From: Pleomorphomonas sp. NRK KF1 | GTDB taxonomy: Bacteria; Pseudomonadota; Alphaproteobacteria; Rhizobiales; Pleomorphomonadaceae | Assembly: GCF_023721755.1 (NCBI RefSeq) | Contig: NZ_JAMDLH010000002.1 | Location: forward strand, 62,001-126,000 | Direction: 5' to 3' | DNA: 64,000 bases | Shown: positions 25,476 through 35,147 of the stretch, one piece after another | Layout of the letters: the number at the start of each line of letters is the position of its first letter | Position numbering within the stretch: the first letter of the stretch is position 1 | Position numbers and translations under genes: made by a program | Notes under the pieces: model-generated | Told to the model about the DNA's origin: nothing | What the model saw: only the letters and a program-made list of their open reading frames with translations | The model's database searches: none

Positions 25476-25636
25476 CGCACAGTTGTTCACGACAATCAAA
25501 TACAACAAATGGATGAGTAATAAAACCATAGCGATAATTGTGACAATGCCCCAACCTGACATAGAGCTGTACAGTGCGATGCGCGGCGTTGCTCTGAAGC
25601 GAGACTCGTCGCGAGCGATCGGAAGGGGTAACAGGC

Positions 25637-26452
25637 ATGAGGGGCATATCTCACTTTCGCCGTGTCACCAGCCACGGCCTGTCCGCACTTGGCATTGTCG
25701 GCGGAATCGCACTTGTCATCGGCACAGCTGCGCCTGCCATGGCGTGCAATGACGAGTCCTTCACCGGGACCATCTGCGCTTTCAGCTTCAACTGGTGCCC
25801 AAATGGCTGGCTGCCCGCGGATGGACGGCAGATCTCGATAAATGGCAATCAGGCCCTCTACAGCCTGATTGGCACCCAGTACGGTGGAAGCCCGCAGAGC
25901 GGGCAGTTCGGCCTGCCGGACCTGCGCGGACGGGCAATAGTCAGCTATGGCACGGGCCCTGGCCTGCCGGCTCAGCCGTTCGCCGGCGCCACCGGAATGC
26001 CGACCACCACGCTATCCGTCCCCAACCTGCCGCCGCACAACCATGCCGCCACGTTCACCGGCACGGGCGGAGGAACGCAATCGGTCACGGTGCCGGCCGA
26101 TCCAGGAACGCTGGGTGTCACCGCAACACTCTCCGCCAAGGATTCTGTAGGAGGCTCCGATATCTTACCTGGCGCCTTTCTCGGCAAGGGGCCGAGCGGG
26201 GGCGGCGGAGCGGCATCTATCTATGTGCCCTCGACAACAGCGGCGACCGAAGTGGCACTGGGCGGTCTTGATGTCCAATTAACCGGCACCCCCGGTCACG
26301 GTGCGATTGGTTTCTCCTACCAGACTGGCCTCACGGGCGGAACGGTCGCGGTCGGAAATACAGGCAATGGCGTTGCCTTCTCCAACCAGTCCCCCTCCCT
26401 CGCCGTGAGCTACTGCATCCAGACGCTTGGGCTGTACCCGCCGCGTCCATAA
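25637..26452 (+). CDS. Secreted tail-collar (microcystin-dependent-protein-like) protein
   Basis: A 271-residue protein with a signal peptide (about residues 1-36: basic, LSALGIVGGIALVIGTAAPAMA, cleavage before CNDE) fused to a phage tail-collar domain: ICAFSFNWCPNGWLPADGR, NQALYSLIGTQYGG, FGLPDLRGRAIVSYG and LPPHNHA. The remainder is Gly/Thr/Ser-rich fibre-like sequence ending in SPSLAVSYCIQTLGLYPP. Most members of this domain family lack a signal peptide and sit in phage or contractile-injection loci, so an exported version beside an autotransporter suggests a surface fibre or adhesin component. A GGAAGGGG site precedes the ATG. Four Cys may form disulfides outside the cell. Function not established. 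Confidence 0.75.
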   Translation: MRGISHFRRVTSHGLSALGIVGGIALVIGTAAPAMACNDESFTGTICAFSFNWCPNGWLPADGRQISINGNQALYSLIGTQYGGSPQSGQFGLPDLRGRAIVSYGTGPGLPAQPFAGATGMPTTTLSVPNLPPHNHAATFTGTGGGTQSVTVPADPGTLGVTATLSAKDSVGGSDILPGAFLGKGPSGGGGAASIYVPSTTAATEVALGGLDVQLTGTPGHGAIGFSYQTGLTGGTVAVGNTGNGVAFSNQSPSLAVSYCIQTLGLYPPRP

Positions 26453-26458
26453 CGGCAT

Positions 26459-26489
26459 GTCTCCGGCGGGATCCAAACCCGCCGGAGAC
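26459..26489 (+). terminator. Hairpin after the collar-protein gene
   Basis: A perfect 12-bp stem (GTCTCCGGCGGG / CCCGCCGGAGAC) with a 7-base loop starts 7 bases after the stop codon. There is no T-run, but the stem is strong; it separates the collar and autotransporter genes. Confidence 0.6.
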
Positions 26490-26548
26490 ACCCTCGAGAA
26501 GAAAATGTTGACGTAGGGAGTGCTTTCTTCGGAAAGCAAGGATGGGGT

Positions 26549-29158
26549 ATGAAGGCGGGCGGGATCGCAGCGAGAACACGTGTGGGGGCGACCCGGCGGT
26601 TCGGCCTATGTGGCCTCCTCGTCCTCACCCTCTGGCTTGTCCTTTGTGCCGCCACCACCGAGGTCAACGCACTGTCTGCGGACTGCACGCAAATCAACAG
26701 CGACTGGGGAGGAGGCGTGGCGCTCAACTCCACCTCGCTCTCCGTGGGCACTCACCAAGTCTACAAGGAATATCCCAATCTTGCTTCGGGCGAGACTCTG
26801 AACTGGTCTGCAACCGGCAGCAGCAGCGTCCCCGGCAGTAGCACTTACTCCAACTACTGGATCTACAATAACGATGCTTACGACGTCTCCGGCGAGACCC
26901 AAACCTCCGGGAGCATGTCCGGCAGCGGGTCGCACACGGCTTCAGTGGGCGACACTTATATCTCGATAGAAATCAACGCTTTCTACCTTAATTCGGCCCA
27001 ATCCACCTCAGTGACCATGACGGCAACTTGCACGGATGGATCGCCCGTCACCATCGCGCTCTCTCCGGCGGCCGGGGCGCTGACGGCCGGCGAGGTCGGT
27101 ACCGCCTACAGCGCCACCTTCACCGCCTCGGGCGGCACCGCTCCCTACAGCTATGCCGTCACAGCCGGCGCCCTGCCGGCCGGCCTCAGCCTCGCCGCCA
27201 ACGGCGCCCTGACCGGAACGCCAACCACCGCCGGAACGGCCAACTTCACCATCACCGCCACCGATGCCAACACCGACACCGGGCAAGCCGCCTACAGCCT
27301 GCAGATCGCAGCCGCGCCCGTCACCATCGCGCTCTCCCCGGCGGCCGGGGCGCTGACGGCCGGCGAGGTCGGTACCGCCTACAGCGCCACCTTCACCGCC
27401 TCGGGCGGCACCGCTCCCTACAGCTATGCCGTCACAGCCGGCGCCCTGCCGGCCGGCCTCAGCCTCGCCACCAACGGCGCCCTGACCGGAACGCCAACCA
27501 CCGCCGGAACGGCCAACTTCACCGTCACCGCCACCGATGCCAACACCGACACCGGGCAAGCCGCCTACAGCCTGCAGATCGCAGCCGCGCCCGTCACCAT
27601 CGCGCTCTCCCCGGCGGCCGGGGCGCTGACGGAGGCCATGGCAGACGAAGATTACAGCACATCGATCACCGCCAGCGGCGGAACCGGGCCATATGCATAC
27701 AGCATCACGTCCGGAGCGTTGCCGGCCGGCTTGGTGCTCAACGTCTCGTCCGGCGAGTTGAGCGGCCATCTCGATGTCGGGACGGAAGGCAACTACAGCT
27801 TCACGATCCAGGCGCGCGACACCAACAACGTCACGGCCTCCGGCAACTACACGCTTGCTGTCCAGGAGCGTGAAGTAACCGCCACTGACAAACAGATCAC
27901 CGTCACCCCTGGGTCAGCGCCGCCGAATGTAGACCTCACGGCTGGCGCGACGGGGGGGCCGTTCCTCTCCGCTGCCATCGTTTCCGTCGAGCCGGCAAAT
28001 GGCGGCACGGCCCTGATCGTCAATGGCGAGTTCGCCCAGGTGGGGCCACCGGGTCCGTTGGGCTTATATGTGAAGTTCACTCCCAACCCGGCCTATTCCG
28101 GTCAGGTCACGGTGGGTTTCACGCTGACCAGTTCGCTCGGAACTTCCAACGTGGGTCATGTGATCTACTCGCTCAGCTACGATCCCGTCGCCGTCGCCGA
28201 GGAAATCGACGATCTTGTCCACGGGTTCGTGAAGACGCGCCAGAACCTGATTGTCAACACGATCAGAGTGCCAGGACTTCAAGAACGTCGACGCATGCAG
28301 ACCAGACGGGCGCCCATGGATGCGCGCCTGTCGCCCTCCGCGGAAGGCGTGACCTTGGGGGTCTCAACAGGACTCGCGCAGCTCAACGCGACAGAGCATG
28401 CACCGGAAGCGGATCCGCCTCCCTTCAACGTCTGGATCGACGCATCGCTCACAATGCACAACCGCGAGGAGAACAACAACCGCTGGGGCAGTTTCGCAAT
28501 GATCTCCGCCGGGGCGGACTATCTTCTGACAGAACGGGCTCTCGTCGGCGTTTCCTTCCATCATGACCGGATGAGCGATCCTACGGGTGAGGAAACGAGG
28601 CTGACCGGCAATGGCTGGCTCGCCGGTCCCTATGCCTCACTCGAGCTTGGCCGGGGTGTATTCTGGGATACGAGTCTGCTTTATGGTGGCTCGTCCAACG
28701 ACATCGACACCGCCCTTTGGAACGGACGCTTCGACACTTGGCGCTGGATGTTCGATACCTCACTCACCGGACAGTGGTATCTTGATCCGACGACGACGCT
28801 GGCTCCGAAACTGCGCGCCGTCTACCTGTCGGAAACGGTGGGAGACTACGACGTCAGCAACGGCGACGGCGACGTTATTACCCTCGACGGTTTCTTGGCC
28901 GAGCAACTGCGGGTGAGCCTCGGGGCCGAGTTGACCCGTCAGGTGGTACTCGACAAGGACTTGACCCTGACCCCGAGCCTCGTCATCACAAGCGGCTTCT
29001 CCGGCCTCGACGGCTCCGGCGTTTTCGGTTCGGTGGGCACCGGCCTGATACTCACCAACGGCGAGAGTTGGAGTCTCGACGCTGCGCTTCGCTTCAACGT
29101 GGAGGGAGACGGCCAGACTTCCGGCGGCGCCAAGCTGGGATTTGCCGTCCAGTTCTGA
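26549..29158 (+). CDS. Autotransporter with putative Ig (He_PIG-like) repeats
   Basis: An 869-residue outer-membrane protein. Order: signal peptide (hydrophobic LCGLLVLTLWLVLCAATTEVNA, ending near residue 42), a Ser/Thr-rich domain (about 43-165), three Ig-like repeats of 91 residues (166-256, 257-347, 348-about 440) each with ALPAGL...G.LTGTPT-type He_PIG motifs, a further beta-rich section, a basic linker (RQNLIVNTIRVPGLQERRRMQTRR) and a C-terminal autotransporter beta-barrel (about 625-869) ending in Phe (KLGFAVQF). The passenger probably displays the repeats on the cell surface as an adhesin. The first two repeats are nearly identical in DNA. The gene is monocistronic, downstream of the collar gene. 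Confidence 0.85.
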   Translation: MKAGGIAARTRVGATRRFGLCGLLVLTLWLVLCAATTEVNALSADCTQINSDWGGGVALNSTSLSVGTHQVYKEYPNLASGETLNWSATGSSSVPGSSTYSNYWIYNNDAYDVSGETQTSGSMSGSGSHTASVGDTYISIEINAFYLNSAQSTSVTMTATCTDGSPVTIALSPAAGALTAGEVGTAYSATFTASGGTAPYSYAVTAGALPAGLSLAANGALTGTPTTAGTANFTITATDANTDTGQAAYSLQIAAAPVTIALSPAAGALTAGEVGTAYSATFTASGGTAPYSYAVTAGALPAGLSLATNGALTGTPTTAGTANFTVTATDANTDTGQAAYSLQIAAAPVTIALSPAAGALTEAMADEDYSTSITASGGTGPYAYSITSGALPAGLVLNVSSGELSGHLDVGTEGNYSFTIQARDTNNVTASGNYTLAVQEREVTATDKQITVTPGSAPPNVDLTAGATGGPFLSAAIVSVEPANGGTALIVNGEFAQVGPPGPLGLYVKFTPNPAYSGQVTVGFTLTSSLGTSNVGHVIYSLSYDPVAVAEEIDDLVHGFVKTRQNLIVNTIRVPGLQERRRMQTRRAPMDARLSPSAEGVTLGVSTGLAQLNATEHAPEADPPPFNVWIDASLTMHNREENNNRWGSFAMISAGADYLLTERALVGVSFHHDRMSDPTGEETRLTGNGWLAGPYASLELGRGVFWDTSLLYGGSSNDIDTALWNGRFDTWRWMFDTSLTGQWYLDPTTTLAPKLRAVYLSETVGDYDVSNGDGDVITLDGFLAEQLRVSLGAELTRQVVLDKDLTLTPSLVITSGFSGLDGSGVFGSVGTGLILTNGESWSLDAALRFNVEGDGQTSGGAKLGFAVQF
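27044..27316 (+). repeat. 273-bp tandem repeat, copy 1
   Basis: Encodes the first 91-residue Ig-like unit. It differs from copy 2 at only three positions that I can see (one silent, one Ala/Thr, one Ile/Val). Confidence 0.9.
27317..27589 (+). repeat. 273-bp tandem repeat, copy 2
   Basis: Directly abuts copy 1 in frame. A third, degenerate unit begins at 27590 with the same first ~45 bases and then diverges, so copies 1-2 reflect a recent duplication or are kept alike by recombination. Confidence 0.9.
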
Positions 29159-29339
29159 CCGTGAACGCGGAACAGCCTCAACCGCTCCCGGTCGGAGCTC
29201 CTTCACATCTTTTCTTTGGCGGCTGGCCTATTGGCGGGCACGACAGCCCGTCGCCTTGCCACTCGCTGTACCCGAGTTTGCTCGTCGACAGAAAGCTACA
29301 CCACAAGGGAATGGCGTTCCCATCCACGTTCCCAGGCAA

Positions 29340-30746
29340 TCAGCAGGCCGTGACGTTGACCGCGAGGCCGCCGAGGGAGGTTTCCTTGTACTTCGACTGC
29401 ATGTCGAGACCGGTCTGGCGCATGGTCTCAAGGGCCGCGTCGAGGCTGACAACATGACGGCCATCACCGGCTAGCGCCAACGAGGCGGCGTTGATTGCCT
29501 TGATGGCGCCGAAGGCGTTGCGCTCGATGCAGGGAATCTGCACGAGGCCGCCAACCGGATCGCAGGTCATGCCCAGATGATGCTCGATGGCGATCTCGGC
29601 AGCGTTCTCCACCTGGGCCGGGCTGCCTCCGAGGGCGGCGCACAGGCCGGCCGCCGCCATGGCCGCGGCCGAGCCCACTTCGCCCTGACAACCGACTTCG
29701 GCGCCGGAGATCGAGGCGTTGCGCTTGATGAGGCCGCCGATGGCCGCGGCCGTCAGGAGAAAGCGGCGAATGCCATCCCGCTCGCCGCCGCAGAAATCGT
29801 GATAGTAGCGCAACACAGCCGGCACCACGCCGGCAGCACCATTGGTCGGCGCCGTGACGACTCGACCACCGGCTGCGTTCTCCTCGTTGACCGCGATGGC
29901 AAAGCAGGAGACGTAGTCCATCATCACCATCGGAGAACGGTCGTTGCCCGCCTCGCGCGCCTGAATGCGCTCGTGGAGCTGCCGCGCCCGCCGGCGCACG
30001 CCGAGCCCCCCGGCCAGTTCCCCGTCGCGCTCAAGCCCGCGATCGATGCAAGCGAACATGGCTTCGGCGATACGATCGACGACGGCGAGGCAGTCTTCGC
30101 CCGGTTTGCGTGCCCGTTCGTTGTCGAGAGCGATGTCGGCAAACGAGCGCCCCGTGGCCGCCGAGAGCGCCAGCAACTCGGCAGCCGTACCATAGCGCCA
30201 TGGCAGCGGAGCCGCGCCGGGCTCTCCCTCCGGCTCCCCTTCACGCAGCACAAAACCGCCGCCGACCGAATACCAGATCTCCGACAGGATTTCGGCGCCG
30301 GACACATCGTGGGCAGCAAAGCGCATCGCATTGGGATGGCGCTCAAAGGTGGCGACACAGTCGAAGACGACGTCGCGATCGGGATCGAAGACGATCCGCC
30401 GTCCATCGGGCAACGCAAGCTCTCGCATGGATGCGATATCGCCCAGCTTCTCGTCGGCGAGGTCGGGATCGATATCATCAGGACGAAAGCCGGCGAGACC
30501 AAGGATCAGAGCCCTGTCGGTAGCGTGTCCCTTGCCGGTCCATGCGAGCGAACCGAAGGCGGTGGCCGTGATGCGGGCAACGTCCGGCAGGCGTGATTCC
30601 AGATGCCGCATGAAGGAAAGGGCGGCGCGCATCGGCCCGACGGTGTGCGACGAAGATGGACCTATCCCGATCTTGAACAACTCGTCGAAGGCGGCCGGCG
30701 GACGATCATCGGCGGCAGCCGGCAGGATGTCGGATGGCGAGAGCAA
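29340..30746 (-). CDS. sdaA: L-serine ammonia-lyase (iron-sulfur type)
   Basis: Converts L-serine to pyruvate and ammonia using a [4Fe-4S] cluster. The 468-residue protein has the beta domain with [18 protein letters not shown] near the N-terminus and the alpha domain with [29 protein letters not shown] and [17 protein letters not shown] carrying the cluster cysteines, then the conserved [20 protein letters not shown] tail. No ATG is well placed; I propose TTG 30746, which follows GGAGGA by 12 bases and yields normal length. A displaced copy of its 3' end lies at 25.4 kb in the same orientation, bracketing two surface-protein genes. Divergent from phrB. Confidence 0.93.
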   Translation of the reverse strand: MLSPSDILPAAADDRPPAAFDELFKIGIGPSSSHTVGPMRAALSFMRHLESRLPDVARITATAFGSLAWTGKGHATDRALILGLAGFRPDDIDPDLADEKLGDIASMRELALPDGRRIVFDPDRDVVFDCVATFERHPNAMRFAAHDVSGAEILSEIWYSVGGGFVLREGEPEGEPGAAPLPWRYGTAAELLALSAATGRSFADIALDNERARKPGEDCLAVVDRIAEAMFACIDRGLERDGELAGGLGVRRRARQLHERIQAREAGNDRSPMVMMDYVSCFAIAVNEENAAGGRVVTAPTNGAAGVVPAVLRYYHDFCGGERDGIRRFLLTAAAIGGLIKRNASISGAEVGCQGEVGSAAAMAAAGLCAALGGSPAQVENAAEIAIEHHLGMTCDPVGGLVQIPCIERNAFGAIKAINAASLALAGDGRHVVSLDAALETMRQTGLDMQSKYKETSLGGLAVNVTAC

Positions 30747-30849
30747 GGCCCGGCGGTCTCCTCCGTTGGACGCCTTGTGGCGTCCTTGAATTCCACGCCA
30801 TATGGGGTGGTTTGCGGCCAACTGGCAAGAGCGATGAAAGGGAAGCGAC

Positions 30850-32289
30850 ATGAGCGCCGAAGAACGTGCCATGGCACCGGTGATCGCCTGGTTTCGCGAC
30901 GATTTGCGAATCGCCGACAATCCGGCGCTTGACGCGGCAAAGGCATCGGGCCGGCCGCTGCTCTGCCTGTTCGTACTCGAGGAAGGAACCGGTCGGCGCG
31001 CGCTCGGTGCCGCCGCTCGCTGGTGGCTCGACAAGAGCCTAGCCGCCCTCGACGAAGACCTGAAGCCTCTTGGCGGCCGCTTGGTGCTGAGGCGCGGTGA
31101 TCCACGCCTGATTTTGCCTGAAATCGCGACACGCGCCGGTGCCACCGGCCTGTACTTCAACCGACGATATGACCACGAAGGGAGCACCATCGACGACGCC
31201 GTGACGGTCGAGTTGCGCAGGCAAGGCGTTGCGGTGTCCGACCATGCGGCCTGGCTGCTGTTCGAGCCGGGAGCGATCCAGACCAAGACGGGTGGCCCCT
31301 TCCGTGTCTTCACACCATTCTGGAAGGCACATCGGCCGCATCTTGCGCCCGAAGCCCAGCTTCGCCGCCGACCGGAGACCATGGCGCTTTTCAAGGGGAC
31401 GGTCGCCTTCGAGGCGCTTGCCTCGTTCGACCTTCATCCGACGCGACCCGACTGGTCGACCGGACTCGCCGAAAGCTGGACACCGGGCGAAGCTGGCGCC
31501 AAGGCGAGGCTCGCCGCCTTTCTCAATGGTGGCCTTTCGCGCTACGCCGCGGAACGCGACTTTCCGGCCGTCGCGGCTTCTTCCCGTCTGTCGCCTCATC
31601 TCCGTTTCGGCGAGATCGCGGTCGCGCGTGTCGTTCACGAGGTCATGAAGGCGGAAGCCGCCGATGCCGTTCATGCGGAGGCCGCCGAGAAGTTCCTGGC
31701 AGAGATCGGCTGGCGGGAGTTCGCCTGGCATCTGCTATCCGTCTTTCCCGACCTTGCGACTCGCAACGTCCAAGCTGGATTCAGCCGCTTTCCCTGGCGA
31801 GAGGACCCCGTTGCCTTCAGCGCATGGACGGCCGGCCGCACCGGTTACCCCATTGTCGATGCCGGCATGCGCGAACTCTGGCAAACCGGTTTCATGCACA
31901 ATCGTGTGCGCATGATCGCCGCGTCCTTTCTCACCAAGCACCTGCTGATCCACTGGAAGCAGGGTGAAGAATGGTTCTGGGACACGTTGGTTGACGCCGA
32001 CTTCGCGTCCAACCCGTTCGGCTGGCAGTGGGTTGCGGGCACCGGCGCCGATGCCGCCCCCTATTTCCGCGTCTTCAATCCGACCGCCCAGGGCGAGAAG
32101 TTCGATCCGGAAGGCATCTACGTCCGACGCTTCGTGCCGGAGACCGCAGATCTGCCGAACCGCCAGCTGCATCGTCCTTGGGAGGCACCACCGCTGGTGC
32201 GGCCGGCGCCGTCTCTCTACCCGGCGCCGATCGTCGATCACGACATGGCGCGAAAGCGCGCCCTCGACGCTTTTGCACGATGTCGATAA
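30850..32289 (+). CDS. phrB: Deoxyribodipyrimidine photolyase
   Basis: A 479-residue flavoprotein that uses blue light to split cyclobutane pyrimidine dimers. The N-terminal antenna domain begins VIAWFRDDLRIADNPAL; the C-terminal FAD domain shows the class I signature: FLAEIGWREFAWHLL, FSRFPWREDP, WTAGRTGYPIVDAGMREL, TGFMHNRVRMIAASFL and DADFASNPFGWQWVAGTGADAAPYFR. These carry the FAD-contacting residues and the Trp electron-transfer chain. Length is normal. It is monocistronic and divergent from sdaA. ATG 30850 follows GGGAAG; ATG at codon 8 is an alternative start. Confidence 0.96.
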   Translation: MSAEERAMAPVIAWFRDDLRIADNPALDAAKASGRPLLCLFVLEEGTGRRALGAAARWWLDKSLAALDEDLKPLGGRLVLRRGDPRLILPEIATRAGATGLYFNRRYDHEGSTIDDAVTVELRRQGVAVSDHAAWLLFEPGAIQTKTGGPFRVFTPFWKAHRPHLAPEAQLRRRPETMALFKGTVAFEALASFDLHPTRPDWSTGLAESWTPGEAGAKARLAAFLNGGLSRYAAERDFPAVAASSRLSPHLRFGEIAVARVVHEVMKAEAADAVHAEAAEKFLAEIGWREFAWHLLSVFPDLATRNVQAGFSRFPWREDPVAFSAWTAGRTGYPIVDAGMRELWQTGFMHNRVRMIAASFLTKHLLIHWKQGEEWFWDTLVDADFASNPFGWQWVAGTGADAAPYFRVFNPTAQGEKFDPEGIYVRRFVPETADLPNRQLHRPWEAPPLVRPAPSLYPAPIVDHDMARKRALDAFARCR

Positions 32290-32358
32290 AGCCTCGGGGA
32301 TCGGGTGCATTTCGTAAGGCGGAGCGGGCGACAAAGCGCTTGGCCTAGGCTATAGACG

Positions 32359-33513
32359 ATGCTCATGTCGATGATCACTACCACTTCCGCGCTCGCCGAG
32401 GCCTGCGCACACCTCGCCCGTTTCGACTTCGTCACCGTCGATACCGAGTTTCTCCGGGAAAGCACCTTCTGGCCGAAGCTGTGCGTCGTGCAGCTTGCCA
32501 GCCCCGAACAGGTGTTCGTGGTCGACGCGCTGGCGCCCGGCCTCGATCTCGCGCCCTTCTTCGAGCTGATGCGCAACGAAGCGGTGCTGAAGGTCTTTCA
32601 TGCCGCCCGTCAGGATATCGAGATCGTCTGGCATCTCGGCGGCTTCGTGCCTGTCCCGCTGTTCGACACGCAGGTGGCGGCGATGGTCTGCGGCTTTGGC
32701 GACTCGATTTCCTACGACCAGTTGGTTGCGCGGGTGACCGGCGTCGTGCTCGACAAGTCGAACCGCTTCACCGACTGGTCGCGCCGTCCGCTGAGCCAGA
32801 GCCAGATCGACTATGCCGAGGCCGACGTCACCCATCTCCGCGATGTCTATCGTCACCTGAAGGACAAGCTGGCCAAGGCCGGTCGCGCCGACTGGGTGGG
32901 TGAGGAAATGCGGGTCCTAACCTCCGAAAGCACCTATCACACCGATCCCGACGAAGCCTGGCAGCGCCTGAAGATGCGGGTCAAGAAGCCGCGCGAGCTG
33001 ATCATCCTGAAGGAAGTCGCCGCCTGGCGGGAGCGCGAGGCGCAGAGCCGTGATGTGCCGCGCTCGCGCGTCATCAAGGACGACTGCATCTATGAGGTCG
33101 CCACGCAGGCTCCGACGACGCCCGAGGCGCTCGGCCAGCTTCGCACCATTCCCAAGGGCTGGGAGCGTTCACGCTCGGGCGAGGAAATCCTGGCCGCGGT
33201 GCGCCGCGCCCTCGACACGCCCAAGGAAGATTGGCCCAAGCTGCCGCGGCACCGCCAACTTCCCGAGGGGACCGGCGCCGCCATCGACCTGATGAAGGTG
33301 CTGCTGAAGCTGGTGTCGGAAGCCGAGGGGGTTGCCGCCAAGGTGATCGCCACCACCGACGACCTTGAGGATATCGCCGTCTCCGACGAGGCCGACGTGC
33401 CGGCCATGCACGGCTGGCGGAGAGAGATGTTCGGTGAACTGGCCCTCAAGCTCAAGCGCGGCCGGCTCGCCATCACCTTCGACGGCAAGAAAATCATCGC
33501 CATCGAGCGGTGA
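32359..33513 (+). CDS. rnd: Ribonuclease D
   Basis: A 384-residue 3'-5' exoribonuclease that trims tRNA precursors and other RNA 3' ends. DEDD catalytic residues are visible: [10 protein letters not shown] near residue 26-35, [13 protein letters not shown] near 80-92 and [15 protein letters not shown] near 155-169; an HRDC domain follows ([25 protein letters not shown]). Three in-frame ATGs at the start (32359, 32365, 32371) leave the exact N-terminus open. It converges on ppx with a shared hairpin, as in many relatives. Confidence 0.94.
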   Translation: MLMSMITTTSALAEACAHLARFDFVTVDTEFLRESTFWPKLCVVQLASPEQVFVVDALAPGLDLAPFFELMRNEAVLKVFHAARQDIEIVWHLGGFVPVPLFDTQVAAMVCGFGDSISYDQLVARVTGVVLDKSNRFTDWSRRPLSQSQIDYAEADVTHLRDVYRHLKDKLAKAGRADWVGEEMRVLTSESTYHTDPDEAWQRLKMRVKKPRELIILKEVAAWREREAQSRDVPRSRVIKDDCIYEVATQAPTTPEALGQLRTIPKGWERSRSGEEILAAVRRALDTPKEDWPKLPRHRQLPEGTGAAIDLMKVLLKLVSEAEGVAAKVIATTDDLEDIAVSDEADVPAMHGWRREMFGELALKLKRGRLAITFDGKKIIAIER

Positions 33514-33521
33514 AACTTGTG

Positions 33522-33565
33522 GATTCCCGGTCGGAGGCACCCAGGGATACCCCCGACCGGGAATC
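33522..33565. terminator. Bidirectional terminator between rnd and ppx
   Basis: A perfect 13-bp inverted repeat (GATTCCCGGTCGG / CCGACCGGGAATC) with an 18-base spacer fills the gap between the convergent rnd and ppx stops. No strong T-run is present on either side. Confidence 0.6.
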
Positions 33566-33572
33566 GCCATCC

Positions 33573-35147
33573 TTACCCGGCGACGCGGATCACGCCGTCC
33601 TTTAGGCCGCCAACCTTGGCGAGCTGGACGACACGCTTGAGAAGACGGTCGCCGGAGAGATCGCCGAGATCGGCCGGCAGATCGAGAACCAGCCGATCAC
33701 CGTCGGTCGACAGCTTGGTGCGCGGCAACACATCGGGCATCGAGGCGCTGACCAGATAGGCAACGCGCAGTACGGCACCCAGCGTCCGCGCGCGTTCTTT
33801 GAGACGGGTCGAAGCCAGTTCGCGAATGCGTGGCGACACCGCATCATCGACCAGGCCGACGTGCCGGTAGAAGACCGCGAGCGCCAGATAGGCGCGTCCG
33901 GGATGATCGATCCCGACAAAGGCGGCGTTGGAGAGAATGCCGAGGCTCTGCTCGCCGCGATAATCGGGATGGGCGCGCCAACCGATGTCCGAGACAAGAC
34001 AGGCCGAAGCACGAAGGCGCTTCTCGTCGTCGGTCTCCTCGATGCCGAGCATCGCGAAGGCGGACTCGGACCAGGAGACCAGTTCCTTGGCATGGCGCGG
34101 TGACCGCGAGCGAACCCAGTTGAGTTCCGACGCCGCCTCGATAAGCGGGTCCTTGGCACGCTCCTCGTCGGAGAGGCGCTCGTAGAGGTATCCCTCGCGA
34201 ACGCCCAGGGCGGAAATCACCACATGCGACGGGCGAATCGCGCGGATCACCTGTTCGAGCACCAGGGCGCCATAGGGCAGCAAACCGCGACGAGACCGCG
34301 AGACCACGTCGATCTGGTCGATGCTGTCGGGATCGCGCCGGGCGACGACCCGGGCAAACTCAAGCGCCTCCTCGGCCCGGATCGCATAACTGTGCATCAC
34401 ATGCAGCGGATAGCCGGTTTCATACATGTGCAGGAGAGCAAGCGAACGCCACGTACCACCCACGGCATAGAAGGGCAGACCGGCGCAGGGCATCTGCACA
34501 ATGGCCGGCTCCAACGCATCGGCGACGATTTTCTCGGCCTTGCGAATGGACCCCTCGGAGGCTTCCAGCAGACGGATACCGCCGAGGGGATAGGTTCGGC
34601 CGGTGCCGACCCCGCCATTTTCTATTCGGATGAGCTCCAGGCTGCCGCCGCCGAGATCGCCGACGATGCCTTCCGGCCGGTTCATGCCCGACATGACGCC
34701 GAGGGCCGACAGGCGGGCCTCGTCCGTACCGGACAGCAGGTGAACCTCGACGCCGCAGATCCGCTCGACCGCCTCCAGGAACTCCGGACCGTTGGCGGCG
34801 TCGCGGGCGGCGGCAGTGGCCAGGATATAGAGTTCAACCGAACCGCTCTGCTCGGCCAGAAGCTTGAATCGGCGAATGGCGGCCAGCGCCTGATCCACCG
34901 ATTGCTGATTCATCCGACCGGTTGCCGCCAGCCCCTTGCCGAGGCCGGCCAGCATCTTCTCATTGAACAACATGGTCGGCGCCCGCGAGAGGCGTTCATA
35001 GACGACGAGGCGAACGGAGTTGGAGCCGATGTCGATGACCGACACTGGGCCATAGCCGGGCAAGCGCCCGGGGGCTTCACACCGGCAGGTGCTTTTCGTT
35101 CCGTCCGGCAATAGACTTGGGTGCGTCTTTTTCAAGCGAGTGTCCAC
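33573..35147 (-). CDS. ppx: Exopolyphosphatase (Ppx/GppA family)
   Basis: Removes terminal phosphates from polyphosphate, or hydrolyses pppGpp. The 524-residue protein has the actin-like ASKHA fold: [17 protein letters not shown] near residues 35-50, [11 protein letters not shown] near 110, the phosphate loop [13 protein letters not shown] near 155-167, and an HD-like C-terminal part beginning around residue 330. It is downstream of ppk, with the two overlapping by about 71 bp if ATG 35147 is right; TTG or GTG starts near 35060-35070 would remove the overlap. Together they set polyphosphate levels, and a Pho box precedes ppk. Confidence 0.92.
   Translation of the reverse strand: MDTRLKKTHPSLLPDGTKSTCRCEAPGRLPGYGPVSVIDIGSNSVRLVVYERLSRAPTMLFNEKMLAGLGKGLAATGRMNQQSVDQALAAIRRFKLLAEQSGSVELYILATAAARDAANGPEFLEAVERICGVEVHLLSGTDEARLSALGVMSGMNRPEGIVGDLGGGSLELIRIENGGVGTGRTYPLGGIRLLEASEGSIRKAEKIVADALEPAIVQMPCAGLPFYAVGGTWRSLALLHMYETGYPLHVMHSYAIRAEEALEFARVVARRDPDSIDQIDVVSRSRRGLLPYGALVLEQVIRAIRPSHVVISALGVREGYLYERLSDEERAKDPLIEAASELNWVRSRSPRHAKELVSWSESAFAMLGIEETDDEKRLRASACLVSDIGWRAHPDYRGEQSLGILSNAAFVGIDHPGRAYLALAVFYRHVGLVDDAVSPRIRELASTRLKERARTLGAVLRVAYLVSASMPDVLPRTKLSTDGDRLVLDLPADLGDLSGDRLLKRVVQLAKVGGLKDGVIRVAG

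Noticed and set aside
27044-27865. The repeats as a CRISPR array
   Set aside because: They are 273-bp, in-frame, adjacent without spacers and encode Ig-like protein units.
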